Positions 1-6,951 of a DNA stretch of 44,652 nucleotides are shown one piece after another. The notes below the pieces were generated by a model that worked only from the letters and a program-made list of their open reading frames with translations, made no database searches and had not been told where the DNA came from. Position 1 is the first letter of the stretch. The number at the start of each line of letters is the position of its first letter. This stretch comes from Clostridia bacterium (GTDB taxonomy: Bacteria; Bacillota; Clostridia; Oscillospirales; Acutalibacteraceae). Position numbers and translations under genes: made by a program. Location: NCBI GenBank assembly GCA_017407995.1, contig JAFQVM010000009.1, forward strand, positions 1-44,652, written 5' to 3'.

Positions 1-826
1 CGGTAAGACCGGGCTCGCCGTAGCAATAAACGGCATAAACACCTGTGTATTCCACTTCAAAGGTGTAGCTTCCGTTTGTTTCGCTTGCTGTTAACTCATA
101 ATCGATATAATCTTCATAGGATTCAATACCGATACATTCTTCAACAGTACCGTTAATATCAAGAGTTAATTTGTCGCCTTCTTCAAGATAAATCCAGAAG
201 AAGTGATAATAATTTTTGTCTTCATCATAAATTGCAGGTTCATGAGCAGGAGTCCAGCCTACAGATTCACTGTAAGTTGAAACTGTATCAAGTTCTGCAA
301 CTTTAACTATGTACTTATCTGTGATTTCTGCTTCGCCTTCTCTTACTTTGAACCACTGATAAGAAGCATTTGCATCGGGAGCGATTTCAACGTAAGGCTC
401 AGTTTCGGTAGGCTGATGTGAGATTTCTGCATAATTTACAACCGTTACGTCATATGTAACATCGTCTTCATAAGCACAAAATTGCAAATAGTAAACCTCA
501 CCTGCTTCTGCTTCAAATTCACAGCAGAAATTATAACTCCAGGTATAATCATTGTCGTCGTCGGATGCAATTCTATTGCCATCTGCGTCATAAACACGCA
601 CATACGGGTCAAAATCGTCGCGCTCACCCATATCGGAATAAACAACGTATGTGCCGTCTTCATCGGGTGTGAATTTGCACTCTGCGTAACCGTCTTCGGG
701 TATGGTTACAGTTATTGTTTCGCCGAGTTCGATTGTGTAGTCAGCCGCAAAAGCTGTCATCGGAATTGCGGCAACAATCATAACGATTGCCATAACAGCC
801 GCTAAAATCTTGCTTGTTTTTTTCAT
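1..826 (-). CDS. Secreted protein with PPC-like beta domain (C-terminus outside window)
   Basis: The frame is open from an ATG at 826 to the window edge, so only the first ~275 residues are present. The start is preceded by an AGGAG ribosome site. Residues 1-27 form a classic Sec signal peptide: MKKTSK, a hydrophobic stretch, then a TAFAA cleavage region. Residues ~28-135 are acidic and beta-rich, with a DGTYVVYS segment and a later VRVYDADGNRIASDDD segment. This pattern resembles bacterial pre-peptidase C-terminal (PPC) domains, which are non-catalytic modules of secreted proteins. A Pro/Thr/Glu linker follows (HQPTETEPYVEIAP), and then a second beta-type segment with a similar pattern (GSYTFEVEYTGVYAVYC). 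The likely role is an extracellular or surface protein. Whether an enzyme domain lies beyond the edge cannot be seen. PPC assignment is by pattern only. Confidence 0.75.
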   Translation of the reverse strand, partial: MKKTSKILAAVMAIVMIVAAIPMTAFAADYTIELGETITVTIPEDGYAECKFTPDEDGTYVVYSDMGERDDFDPYVRVYDADGNRIASDDDNDYTWSYNFCCEFEAEAGEVYYLQFCAYEDDVTYDVTVVNYAEISHQPTETEPYVEIAPDANASYQWFKVREGEAEITDKYIVKVAELDTVSTYSESVGWTPAHEPAIYDEDKNYYHFFWIYLEEGDKLTLDINGTVEECIGIESYEDYIDYELTASETNGSYTFEVEYTGVYAVYCYGEPGLT

Positions 827-851
827 TAAAAGCAGCTCCTTTACATTTTTG

Positions 852-869
852 TATATCCGCAAGGATATA
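852..869 (-). promoter_or_regulatory. Hairpin in the 5' region of the secreted-protein gene
   Basis: A perfect inverted repeat with 7-bp arms (TATATCC / GGATATA) and a 4-nt loop lies 26-43 bases upstream of the ATG at 826. It sits just 5' of the ribosome site, so it could be an mRNA 5' hairpin or a protein-binding palindrome. No confident promoter was found further upstream. Function is inferred from position only. Confidence 0.4.
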
Positions 870-964
870 TCTTGACATAGTAATCATATCACCTTTTTTC
901 GGTTTGCACATTGTACTTTAGTGCAGAAATGAAAATTTTTTTGATTTTTTAATAAGCGAAAGCC

Positions 965-994
965 GCCTTTGTAAATCAAAGACGACTTTCGACA
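965..994 (-). terminator. Hairpin downstream of the SASP-like gene
   Basis: Two ~15-base arms separated by a 5-base loop follow the stop codon at 997. Read on the minus strand the two imperfect positions become G-U pairs, whereas on the plus strand they are C-A mismatches. This indicates the structure is made from the minus-strand transcript. The T-run is short but the position fits a terminator. Confidence 0.55.
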
Positions 995-996
995 CA

Positions 997-1149
997 TTAT
1001 ATTGATTTGATAGCCATAGGTTGTACTATATGTTGTATAATTTCGTTAATAAGGGATTGAACGCCAACATCGGAAGCAGCCTCCATCTTGAAGCGGTCAA
1101 GTGCCTCACGTGCCTCGGGTACAACACTCTTGTTTGAGCTCTTTGCCAT
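997..1149 (-). CDS. Short alpha/beta-type small acid-soluble spore protein-like
   Basis: This is a 50-residue gene. Its N-terminal half reads MAKSSNKSVVPEAREALDRF followed by KMEAASDVGV. That matches the first half of alpha/beta-type SASPs: the VPEAR-type start of helix 1, and the K-x-E-x-A-S-(E/D)-x-G-V segment that contains the GPR protease cleavage site. Family members coat DNA in the dormant spore and feed germination as amino acids. Typical members are 60-75 residues and have a second conserved helix with a GG-x-(I/M)-V-(K/R)-(K/R)-(M/L)-I motif. Here the last ~22 residues (QSLINEIIQHIVQPMAIKSI) do not contain it, so DNA binding may be altered. AAGGGGTG precedes the ATG. No sigma-G promoter could be assigned with confidence. 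The identification of the N-terminal half is firm; function is uncertain. Confidence 0.75.
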   Translation of the reverse strand: MAKSSNKSVVPEAREALDRFKMEAASDVGVQSLINEIIQHIVQPMAIKSI

Positions 1150-1274
1150 CGTTTTTACACCCCTTACTTTTTAAAAATGTTTTATTTGCGTTTGCATTTA
1201 TATTATGAGATTTTGTTATCCGCTTATAAGTGACAATTTTTTCAATATAAATAAATATATAACAGCGTTTGCAC

Positions 1275-1303
1275 TTGAGATTTTGAAGCGAAAATAATAT
1301 AAT
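1275..1303 (+). promoter_or_regulatory. Sigma-A-type promoter for the SGNH hydrolase
   Basis: TTGAGA (1275-1280) and TATAAT (1298-1303) are separated by 17 bases. The -10 lies 36 bases before the start codon at 1339. Confidence 0.7.
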
Positions 1304-1338
1304 ATTAAAATGTATAAAAAATTTTTTGAGGGTAGCAT

Positions 1339-1986
1339 ATGAGAATTCTTTTTCAAGGCGATTCTATAACTGACGGCAACAGGTACAAGGATGAAGAACA
1401 CCGTTGGGATTTGAATCATCAGATAGGGCACAGCTATGCTTTTATTGTTAACAGTTTGCTGGGATTAAAATATCCCGAGATGAAATTGGAGTTTGTTAAC
1501 CGAGGGATATCGGGCAACACGACGAGGAATCTGTGTGAACGTTGGCAGGAGGATGCGTTGGATATAAACCCTGATTTGTTGAGCCTTCTTATAGGTGTTA
1601 ATGATTGCGTGCATCCGGTTAAAACCCATGTTTCCGTTGAGGAGTATGAGTCAAATCTTTTAAAGCTGCTCAGCTTGTCTTTTGATAGAAATCCAAATCT
1701 TAGGGTCTATCTTCTTGAGCCGTTCTTTTTGCCGACAAAGGATGACTTCGCTCAACGGAGTAGCTTTTGGCGAGATGAGATTTCAAAGTATTCGGCAGTG
1801 TGCAGAAAAATTGCTAATGCTGATAAACGGATAAGGTTTATTGAACTTCAAGAGCGCTTTGATTCTGCGTGCGAACAGCGTGAGTGTGCCTATTGGATAT
1901 GGGATGGCATACATCCGACTGAATGCGGACATGGTCTGATTGCAGAAGAGTGGATAAAAGCTTTTGAGACAGATTTTTTAAAATAA
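1339..1986 (+). CDS. SGNH/GDSL-family hydrolase (esterase-like)
   Basis: A 215-residue protein of the SGNH superfamily, whose members hydrolyse esters such as acetyl groups on sugars or lipids. Block I is GDSITDGNR with the nucleophile at Ser9. Block II is RGISGNTT (catalytic Gly/Asn region). Block III is IGVNDC. Block V is DGIHPTECGH, giving Asp189 and His192 of the catalytic triad. There is no signal peptide, so it should act in the cytoplasm. Intracellular SGNH enzymes in fibre-degrading clostridia are often acetyl-xylan-oligosaccharide esterases, but nothing here proves a substrate. A clear promoter is present upstream, with GAGGG before the ATG. The next gene starts 32 bases downstream and may be co-transcribed. 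Confidence 0.88.
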   Translation: MRILFQGDSITDGNRYKDEEHRWDLNHQIGHSYAFIVNSLLGLKYPEMKLEFVNRGISGNTTRNLCERWQEDALDINPDLLSLLIGVNDCVHPVKTHVSVEEYESNLLKLLSLSFDRNPNLRVYLLEPFFLPTKDDFAQRSSFWRDEISKYSAVCRKIANADKRIRFIELQERFDSACEQRECAYWIWDGIHPTECGHGLIAEEWIKAFETDFLK

Positions 1987-2018
1987 ATACACGTCTACGG
2001 CGTTTTACGGAGAAGATT

Positions 2019-3875
2019 ATGATTTCAAAAAAACTTGAACACATACTTATGAGAGTGCAAAAACCCGGCAGATATACAGGTGGCGAGCTTAACAGCGTTA
2101 TAAAGGACAAGTCCGCTGTTGAGCTTCGCTATGCATTTTGTTTTCCGGATACTTATGAGATAGGCTCATCACATCTGGGCATGAAGATACTTTATTCATT
2201 AGTCAATGCACGTGATGATGCATGGTGTGAACGTGTTTTTGCGCCATGGACAGATATGGAACAGCTTATGCGTGAAAACGGTGTTGAGCTTTATGCACTT
2301 GAGAGCGGAGACCCTATAAAGGATTTTGATGTTATAGGTTTTACGTTGCAATACGAGCTGTCATATACGAATGTGTTGAATATGCTTGACCTTGCGGGTA
2401 TACCGCTACGTTCTGCAGACAGAAAAGGACTTACACCGCTTATTATTGCAGGCGGACCCTGCGTGTGCAATGCGGAGCCTATGGCAGAGTTTCTTGACAT
2501 TACTTTGCCAGGCGAGGGCGAAGAGGTTACAAACGAACTTCTCGACCTTTTGAAAGAACATAAAAAAATGGGTTCTGATAAAGAGACTTTTCTGCGTGCG
2601 GCTGCAAAGATAAAGGGTGTTTATGTGCCGTCGCTTTATGATGTAAGCTATAACGATGATGGAACAGTAAAGGAAGTAACAGCAAGGGATGGCGCACCTG
2701 AAAAGGTTGAAAAGCGTATAGTTTCAAACCTTGATACGATGTTTGCGCCCGAAACTTTTGTAGTGCCTAACACAGAGGCGGTTTTTGACAGAACAACAGT
2801 CGAGGTTTTCAGGGGCTGTATCAGAGGCTGCAGATTCTGTCAGGCAGGATTTTTATACCGTCCGCTCAGAGAGAAATCCCCGCAGGAGGTTGAACGTCAG
2901 TGCCGTGCCATATGCGACAGCAGCGGATATGACGAGATTTCACTCTGCTCGCTCTCGATAAGCGATTACAAGGGTCTTGAGGAACTTGTTACAAATATGC
3001 TCCCGTGGGCGATAGATGAGAAGATAAATGTGTCTCTGCCGTCGCTCAGAGCTGATAATTTCCCCAAAGACCTTGTTGAAAAATTAAATAGCGTGCGCCG
3101 CAGCGGATTAACTTTTGCACCGGAGGCAGGAACTCAGCGGCTGCGTGATGTTATCAATAAAAACATAACCGAGGATGAGGTGTTGACAGCTTCACGCCGA
3201 GCATTTTCAGGCGGTTGGACAGCAGTCAAACTTTATTTCATGCTCGGTCTGCCCACCGAGACAGACGATGATATTAAAGGTATATCACAGCTTGCTCAAA
3301 AGGTTGTTGATGAATATTATAAAAATCCCGAAAAGCCCAAGGGTAAAAGCGTTAGTGTTTCGGTCAGTGCATCGCCGTTCGTGCCCAAGCCGTTTACACC
3401 GTTCCAATGGGAACCGCAGTCGAGCCGTGATGAGATTCGCCGAAAGCAGGAAGTTTTATATGAGAGCAGGAGCACCCGTAAGGTGACCATCAGCAGCACG
3501 CCGCCCGAATCGAGCTTTTTAGAAGGTGTTTTCGCCAGAGGAGACCGTAAGCTTTCTAAAGTTATAGAGCTGGCTTGGAAAAACGGCTGTAAGATGGACG
3601 GATGGAACGAGCATTTCAAGTTTGACACTTGGATGGAAGCTTTTGAGCAGTGTTCTATAGACCCCGAATTCTATGCAACCCGTCGCAGGGATTATGATGA
3701 GGTTCTGCCGTGGGACCATATGGATTACGGCATACCAAAAGCCTTTTTTGTGCGTGAGAGCAAGAGGGCACAGGAGGGCAAAACAACAGCAAACTGCCGT
3801 GAAAAATGTGCAGGTTGCGGAAGCGACAGACTTAACGGAGGTGTGTGCAATGAAAAATGTAAGACTGTGGTATAA
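2019..3875 (+). CDS. TIGR03960-family B12-binding/radical SAM protein
   Basis: A 618-residue protein. The N-terminal ~200 residues resemble the B12-binding-like region of this family (YAFCFPDTYEIGSSHLGMKILYSLVN). The radical SAM cluster motif CIRGCRFC provides Cys267, Cys271 and Cys274 (C-x3-C-x2-C) for the [4Fe-4S] cluster that cleaves S-adenosylmethionine. The C-terminus is Cys-rich (NCREKCAGCG, then VCNEKC), suggesting a second metal site. In clostridia this family is almost always followed by a DUF2344 gene; here the two reading frames overlap by 26 bases, which implies translational coupling. The pair resembles the two halves of a single fused protein in other bacteria. The substrate of the family is not established to my knowledge, so no reaction is assigned. 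Confidence 0.92.
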   Translation: MISKKLEHILMRVQKPGRYTGGELNSVIKDKSAVELRYAFCFPDTYEIGSSHLGMKILYSLVNARDDAWCERVFAPWTDMEQLMRENGVELYALESGDPIKDFDVIGFTLQYELSYTNVLNMLDLAGIPLRSADRKGLTPLIIAGGPCVCNAEPMAEFLDITLPGEGEEVTNELLDLLKEHKKMGSDKETFLRAAAKIKGVYVPSLYDVSYNDDGTVKEVTARDGAPEKVEKRIVSNLDTMFAPETFVVPNTEAVFDRTTVEVFRGCIRGCRFCQAGFLYRPLREKSPQEVERQCRAICDSSGYDEISLCSLSISDYKGLEELVTNMLPWAIDEKINVSLPSLRADNFPKDLVEKLNSVRRSGLTFAPEAGTQRLRDVINKNITEDEVLTASRRAFSGGWTAVKLYFMLGLPTETDDDIKGISQLAQKVVDEYYKNPEKPKGKSVSVSVSASPFVPKPFTPFQWEPQSSRDEIRRKQEVLYESRSTRKVTISSTPPESSFLEGVFARGDRKLSKVIELAWKNGCKMDGWNEHFKFDTWMEAFEQCSIDPEFYATRRRDYDEVLPWDHMDYGIPKAFFVRESKRAQEGKTTANCREKCAGCGSDRLNGGVCNEKCKTVV

Positions 3876-4512
3876 AAAAGAGGGTCTTGCAAAGTATGGT
3901 TCGCATCTCGACCTTGTACGGTGCTTTTCGAGAGCAGTACGCAGAGCACAGATACCTATATGGTATACCGAAGGCTTCAATCCAAAGCCATACATGACTT
4001 TTCCGTTGCCGCTGTCACTTGGCCAGCAGGGAGTACACGAACCGCTTGATATAAGGATTATAGATGATATTTCATATGATGAGATAGTAAACAGGATGAA
4101 TTCAGCGCTGCCGATTGGTTTAGAAATCGTGTCAGCAGGAGAGAGCGTTATGGATTCAAAAGAGATATCCTTTGCCGAGTATTCGGTAAAGCTCGATTTT
4201 CAATCTGCTGACAAAGCACAGTACTTTGCAAAGCAGGCATCAGCCATCATTGCAGGTGGCGAGCTTATGGCAGAAAAAAAGAGTAAAAAGGGTATAAAGA
4301 CGGTTAATCTATGCGAGATGGTGCAGGATTTCTGTGCTGAAGCAGACAATGAAATCTGCGAAATAAAAATGATAATCGCAGCAGGCAATACCCTTAATCT
4401 CAATGCCGATTTGCTTGTGGAAACGCTTGAAAAAGCAACCGAGTGCGAGGATTATGTGCGCTCGATAGTACGTGAAAAGTTGCTGACAAAAGATATGACA
4501 GATTTTTGCTAA
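3850..4512 (+). CDS. DUF2344 (TIGR03936) radical-SAM-associated protein
   Basis: A 220-residue protein beginning MKNVRLWYKKEGLAKYGSHL. The start is inside the end of the radical SAM gene, and an AGGTG ribosome site overlaps that coding sequence. Longer upstream in-frame starts were rejected because the homologous N-terminus begins at this Met. The conserved features are the SHLDLVRCFSRAVRRA helix and the GFNPKPYMTFPLPLSLG loop. It is probably a partner subunit of the radical SAM protein. Function is unknown; co-occurrence is the main clue. Confidence 0.88.
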   Translation: MKNVRLWYKKEGLAKYGSHLDLVRCFSRAVRRAQIPIWYTEGFNPKPYMTFPLPLSLGQQGVHEPLDIRIIDDISYDEIVNRMNSALPIGLEIVSAGESVMDSKEISFAEYSVKLDFQSADKAQYFAKQASAIIAGGELMAEKKSKKGIKTVNLCEMVQDFCAEADNEICEIKMIIAAGNTLNLNADLLVETLEKATECEDYVRSIVREKLLTKDMTDFC

Positions 4513-4519
4513 AAGAAAA

Positions 4520-4545
4520 AGCCGATGCATTGCATCGGCTTTTAT
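4520..4545. terminator. Bidirectional terminator between DUF2344 and XRE genes
   Basis: The near-perfect palindrome AGCCGATGCATTGCATCGGC is flanked by A-run and T-run sequence, so it can terminate the plus-strand operon and the converging minus-strand repressor gene. Confidence 0.8.
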
Positions 4546-4766
4546 CATTTGCGTTCATAAGGTGTTGGGTTGTCGGTAAGCTCGAGTAAATAGTCTATAC
4601 TAGTATCATGGAAGAGTGCCAACTTTCGGAGAGCCTCTATGGGAATATTGATTTTGCCCAACTCATAATCTGAATATGTTGTTTGTGCGACGGAAAGTTG
4701 ATGTGCCATATCTGTTTGAGACAGGTCTTTGTCCTCTCTAAGTGCCCGTATTCTTTCATATAACAT
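4545..4766 (-). CDS. XRE-family helix-turn-helix repressor
   Basis: A 73-residue protein consisting almost only of a HTH_3 domain. It has the LREDKDLSQTDMAHQLSVAQ helix-turn-helix followed by TTYSDYELGKINIPIEALRKLALFHDTSIDYLLELTD, typical of small Xre/Cro regulators. The ATG at 4766 was chosen because GGTGA sits five bases before it; a Met six codons upstream lacks a site. The gene is divergent from the 81-residue protein at 4856. Two copies of TAACGG-N5-CCGTTA lie between them, so it very likely binds there and represses its neighbour (inference). No effector domain is present. Confidence 0.85.
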   Translation of the reverse strand: MLYERIRALREDKDLSQTDMAHQLSVAQTTYSDYELGKINIPIEALRKLALFHDTSIDYLLELTDNPTPYERK

Positions 4767-4791
4767 ATTAATCACCAAAAACATTTAACCA

Positions 4792-4837
4792 TAACGGAAA
4801 TACCGTTATTGACCTTTAACGGTATTTCCGTTAAAAT
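4792..4837 (+). promoter_or_regulatory. Promoter of the 81-aa gene with twin palindromic operators
   Basis: TTGACC (4809-4814) and TAAAAT (4832-4837) are 17 bases apart, 19 bases before the downstream start. Operator 1 is TAACGG-AAATA-CCGTTA (4792-4808) and operator 2 is TAACGG-TATTT-CCGTTA (4817-4833). Their centres are 25 bp apart. Operator 2 fills the spacer and touches the -10; operator 1 abuts the -35. The arrangement suggests cooperative repression by the adjacent XRE protein. Confidence 0.8.
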
Positions 4838-4855
4838 ATATTTTGAGGTGATAAT

Positions 4856-5101
4856 GTGGAGTTATACGAAGAAATTATTTTGAATTATTTGAGAAACGAA
4901 GAAGCACATCTTTTATTTCCGAATTTAGAGATAGATACTCAAGAAATTTTAAAACTTGAAAGTTATAGGGCTTTAAAAAGAATTAAAGAAATAATTGAAG
5001 ATGATACAATAGATGATAAGGAGTGTTTTATAAAAATCGAAGAAATAGTGCGTACATTTGAAAAAATGGGAAGCGACGGTGGCTACAGGCACGATTTTTA
5101 G
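4856..5101 (+). CDS. Conserved hypothetical protein, 81 aa
   Basis: Starts at GTG 4856 with GAGGTG five bases upstream. It is a small, acidic, helical protein (MELYEEIILNYLRNEEAHLL, then LESYRALKRIKEIIEDDTID and ECFIKIEEIVRTFEKMGSDG) ending in GGYRHDF. I recall similar small proteins with a Gly-Gly-x-Arg-His-Asp-Phe tail beside XRE regulators in Lachnospiraceae and Ruminococcaceae, but no function is known to me. There are no membrane segments and no recognisable enzyme motif. It is under the twin-operator promoter described upstream, so it is probably regulated by the divergent repressor. Confidence 0.7.
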   Translation: MELYEEIILNYLRNEEAHLLFPNLEIDTQEILKLESYRALKRIKEIIEDDTIDDKECFIKIEEIVRTFEKMGSDGGYRHDF

Positions 5102-5119
5102 AAAAATTTAATTTACCCC

Positions 5120-5148
5120 TTGCATTATAAAACTGTTTGTGCTAAAAT
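5120..5148 (+). promoter_or_regulatory. Promoter of rplS
   Basis: TTGCAT (5120-5125) and TAAAAT (5143-5148), 17-base spacer. It gives a leader of about 130 bases ahead of rplS. Confidence 0.7.
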
Positions 5149-5160
5149 ACTCTAGCATTT

Positions 5161-5240
5161 GTTATCCGTCACGATACCTTCGGCGACGGGGTTTAATGCG
5201 AAAGCGGCTTTGCCGCAAACATTAAAGCGGGCGGTCCTCT
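5161..5240 (+). ncRNA. Structured mRNA leader of rplS (possible L19 autoregulatory leader)
   Basis: Two nested hairpins are visible. The first pairs CCGTC (5166-5170) with GACGG (5185-5189), with an inner CGA/TCG. The second pairs TTTAATG (5192-5198) with CATTAAA (5220-5226) and encloses GCGGC (5204-5208) / GCCGC (5212-5216). Ribosomal-protein leaders of this kind bind their own product; an L19 leader is known in Firmicutes, but I cannot confirm that this belongs to that family. Confidence 0.5.
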
Positions 5241-5286
5241 TTCAAAATTGTTATGAACGTCTGAAAAATATACGGAGGAAAATAAA

Positions 5287-5637
5287 ATGGATGCACTCAA
5301 AATCATTGCACAGGATTCTCTCAAGACAGAAGAGAATATCCCGCAGGTAAAAATCGGTGATACTGTAAGAGTATCAGTAAAAATCCGTGAGGGAGACAGA
5401 GAAAGAATTCAGGCTTTCGAAGGAACTGTTATCGCTCGCAGAGGCTCAGGCGTATCTGAGACATTCACAGTTCGTAGAGTTTCTTACGGTGTTGGAGTTG
5501 AAAGAGTTTTCCCTGTTCACTCTCCCAACGTTGCAAAAGTTGAACTTGTTCGTGGCGGTAAGGTACGCAGAAGCAAGCTTTACTATCTGAGAGACAGAGT
5601 CGGTAAGGCAGCAAGAGTTAAGGGCCAGGTAAAATAA
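5287..5637 (+). CDS. rplS: 50S ribosomal protein L19
   Basis: A 116-residue protein of normal family length. Typical L19 sequences include [22 protein letters not shown], the [23 protein letters not shown] block, and the basic C-terminus [27 protein letters not shown]19 lies at the 30S-50S interface near bridges B6 and B8. CGGAGG precedes the ATG. The usual clostridial neighbours (rpsP, rimM, trmD) are absent, so rplS is here a single-gene unit with its own promoter, structured leader and terminator, upstream of lepB and rbgA. The rplS-lepB-rbgA order is common in Firmicutes. Confidence 0.97.
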   Translation: MDALKIIAQDSLKTEENIPQVKIGDTVRVSVKIREGDRERIQAFEGTVIARRGSGVSETFTVRRVSYGVGVERVFPVHSPNVAKVELVRGGKVRRSKLYYLRDRVGKAARVKGQVK

Positions 5638-5650
5638 TCAACTGATGAGG

Positions 5651-5678
5651 GGTGTAACAGTTTTGTTACACCTTTTTT
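5651..5678 (+). terminator. Terminator of rplS
   Basis: A perfect 9-bp stem (GGTGTAACA / TGTTACACC) with a 4-nt loop and six T residues directly after. Confidence 0.9.
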
Positions 5679-5703
5679 CACATTATGCGGAGTAATGAGA
5701 TAT

Positions 5704-6285
5704 ATGCGCAGGGTTGAAGAGTATTGGTACAAATTTGAATATGAGACCTCTGAGTGCAGCGGCAGTGCAAGTAAAGCGTGGTTGGGAGCATATAACTTTG
5801 TGGATTCCATAAAGCTTGCAGCGGTTGTGCTTATGTTGATAGTTACATTTGTAGGCAAACCTTTCACGGTGCAGGGTGATTCGATGTTACCTACGTTGAG
5901 GGACGGCGAACGTCTGGCTGCTTTGAGTATCAACAGCGAGTTTAAACGTGGCGACATAGTTGTTGTTTTGCGCCACGGTGCTGAGCACTCTCTTATCGTC
6001 AAGCGAGTAATTGCTGTAGGCGGGGATAGTGTCGATATCGATTTTTCAACTGGCGATGTTTTTGTCAACGGCGAGATGTTGGATGAGCCTTATATAAACG
6101 ATAAAACTTATCTTAGTTTCGATGTAACCTTTCCTTTGGAGGTTCCTGAGGGCAGCGTTTTCGTATTGGGAGATAATCGAAACAATTCCTTGGACTCACG
6201 TTCGAGTGAAATCGGTTTGGTTGATGAGAGAAATATATTGGGGAAAACGTTTATCAGATTTTCTCCATTCGGACTTATAAACTGA
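5704..6285 (+). CDS. lepB: Signal peptidase I (first copy)
   Basis: About 193 residues. A single N-terminal membrane segment (LAAVVLMLIVTFVG) is followed by an S26 peptidase domain. The nucleophile is Ser60 in QGDSMLPTL, the general base Lys100 in IVKRVIAVGGD, and the third conserved box is GDNRNNSLDSR. It cleaves signal peptides of exported proteins on the outer face of the membrane. Two starts are possible: ATG 5695 is only two bases from GGAG, while ATG 5704 is 11 bases away, so 5704 is preferred. A second paralogue follows within 16 bases. Confidence 0.92.
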   Translation: MRRVEEYWYKFEYETSECSGSASKAWLGAYNFVDSIKLAAVVLMLIVTFVGKPFTVQGDSMLPTLRDGERLAALSINSEFKRGDIVVVLRHGAEHSLIVKRVIAVGGDSVDIDFSTGDVFVNGEMLDEPYINDKTYLSFDVTFPLEVPEGSVFVLGDNRNNSLDSRSSEIGLVDERNILGKTFIRFSPFGLIN

Positions 6286-6300
6286 TTGCGGTAATCTTTG

Positions 6301-6879
6301 ATGAAAGCTGGCAGAACTATGGATAGTAATACTAATGTACAAGAACAAAATAAGAATAGCAAGTTGGTCTATAATATTTATGATATAGTTTCCATTGTTG
6401 TTTCGGCGCTTGTGGTAATATTCTTGGTGTTCACCTTTGTTACAAGAGTGCTTGTGGTATCGGGTGATTCAATGCTACCCACATTGCAAAACGGTAACAG
6501 TGTAGCAATAAGTTCCGTTGACCATAAATTCGAGTACGGTGATATAGTTATAATAACACAGCCCAACGCCTTAGAGAAAACGCTTATAAAACGTGTTATT
6601 GCGGTTGGCGGTCAGAAGGTGGAAATCGACACCGATACCGGGATAGTTTATGTGGATGACAAGCCTCTTGAAGAGAATTATACTCTTGAGCCGACTTATG
6701 AAAAGGGTAATATGGAGTATCCTGTCTATGTTCCTGAGGGATATGTTTTTGCCATGGGAGACAACAGAAACAACTCTACGGACAGCAGAATGACATTTGT
6801 GGGGCTCATTGACGAGCGTTACATCATGGGTAAGGTTTACTTCAGGCTGGCACCATTCGGACAATGGAAAGTGGATTAA
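6301..6879 (+). CDS. lepB: Signal peptidase I (second copy)
   Basis: About 192 residues with the same plan as the preceding gene: an Asn-rich cytoplasmic N-terminus, one membrane segment (IVSIVVSALVVIFLVFTFVTRV), Ser57 in SGDSMLPTL, Lys97 in LIKRVIAVGG, and GDNRNNSTDSR. It is clearly a diverged tandem duplicate. Start choice is uncertain: ATG 6301 follows a TTG, and ATG 6319 is also possible; neither has a strong ribosome site, so translation may be coupled to the first copy. Multiple type I signal peptidases are common in Firmicutes and may differ in substrate preference or in timing. Confidence 0.9.
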   Translation: MKAGRTMDSNTNVQEQNKNSKLVYNIYDIVSIVVSALVVIFLVFTFVTRVLVVSGDSMLPTLQNGNSVAISSVDHKFEYGDIVIITQPNALEKTLIKRVIAVGGQKVEIDTDTGIVYVDDKPLEENYTLEPTYEKGNMEYPVYVPEGYVFAMGDNRNNSTDSRMTFVGLIDERYIMGKVYFRLAPFGQWKVD

Positions 6880-6910
6880 ACTTTTTTGTAATAGAACAAG
6901 TAATTTAAAA

Positions 6911-6946
6911 GCGTACAGTAGAGAGGCATCTGCTGTACGCTTTTTA
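6911..6946. terminator. Terminator after the signal peptidase pair
   Basis: A 12-bp stem (with one G-U) beginning GCGTACAG and ending CTGTACGC, loop GAGGCA, then TTTTT. It also lies between converging genes and may serve both. Confidence 0.85.
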
Positions 6947-6951
6947 ATATT

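Noticed and set aside
482-805. Open frame on the plus strand over the secreted-protein gene
   Set aside because: Antisense to a gene with a clear signal peptide and ribosome site; no recognisable protein sequence.
997-1149. Frameshifted full-length SASP
   Set aside because: Other frames downstream of the conserved part do not yield the missing GG-x-V-K-K-M-I-type helix, so a simple frameshift is not supported.
4545-5101. Toxin-antitoxin call for the XRE/81-aa pair
   Set aside because: The genes are divergent rather than in one operon, and the 81-aa protein shows no toxin motif.
5159-5350. A plus-strand open frame overlapping the rplS leader and start
   Set aside because: It overlaps rplS in another frame and the leader hairpins explain the composition; no ribosome site.
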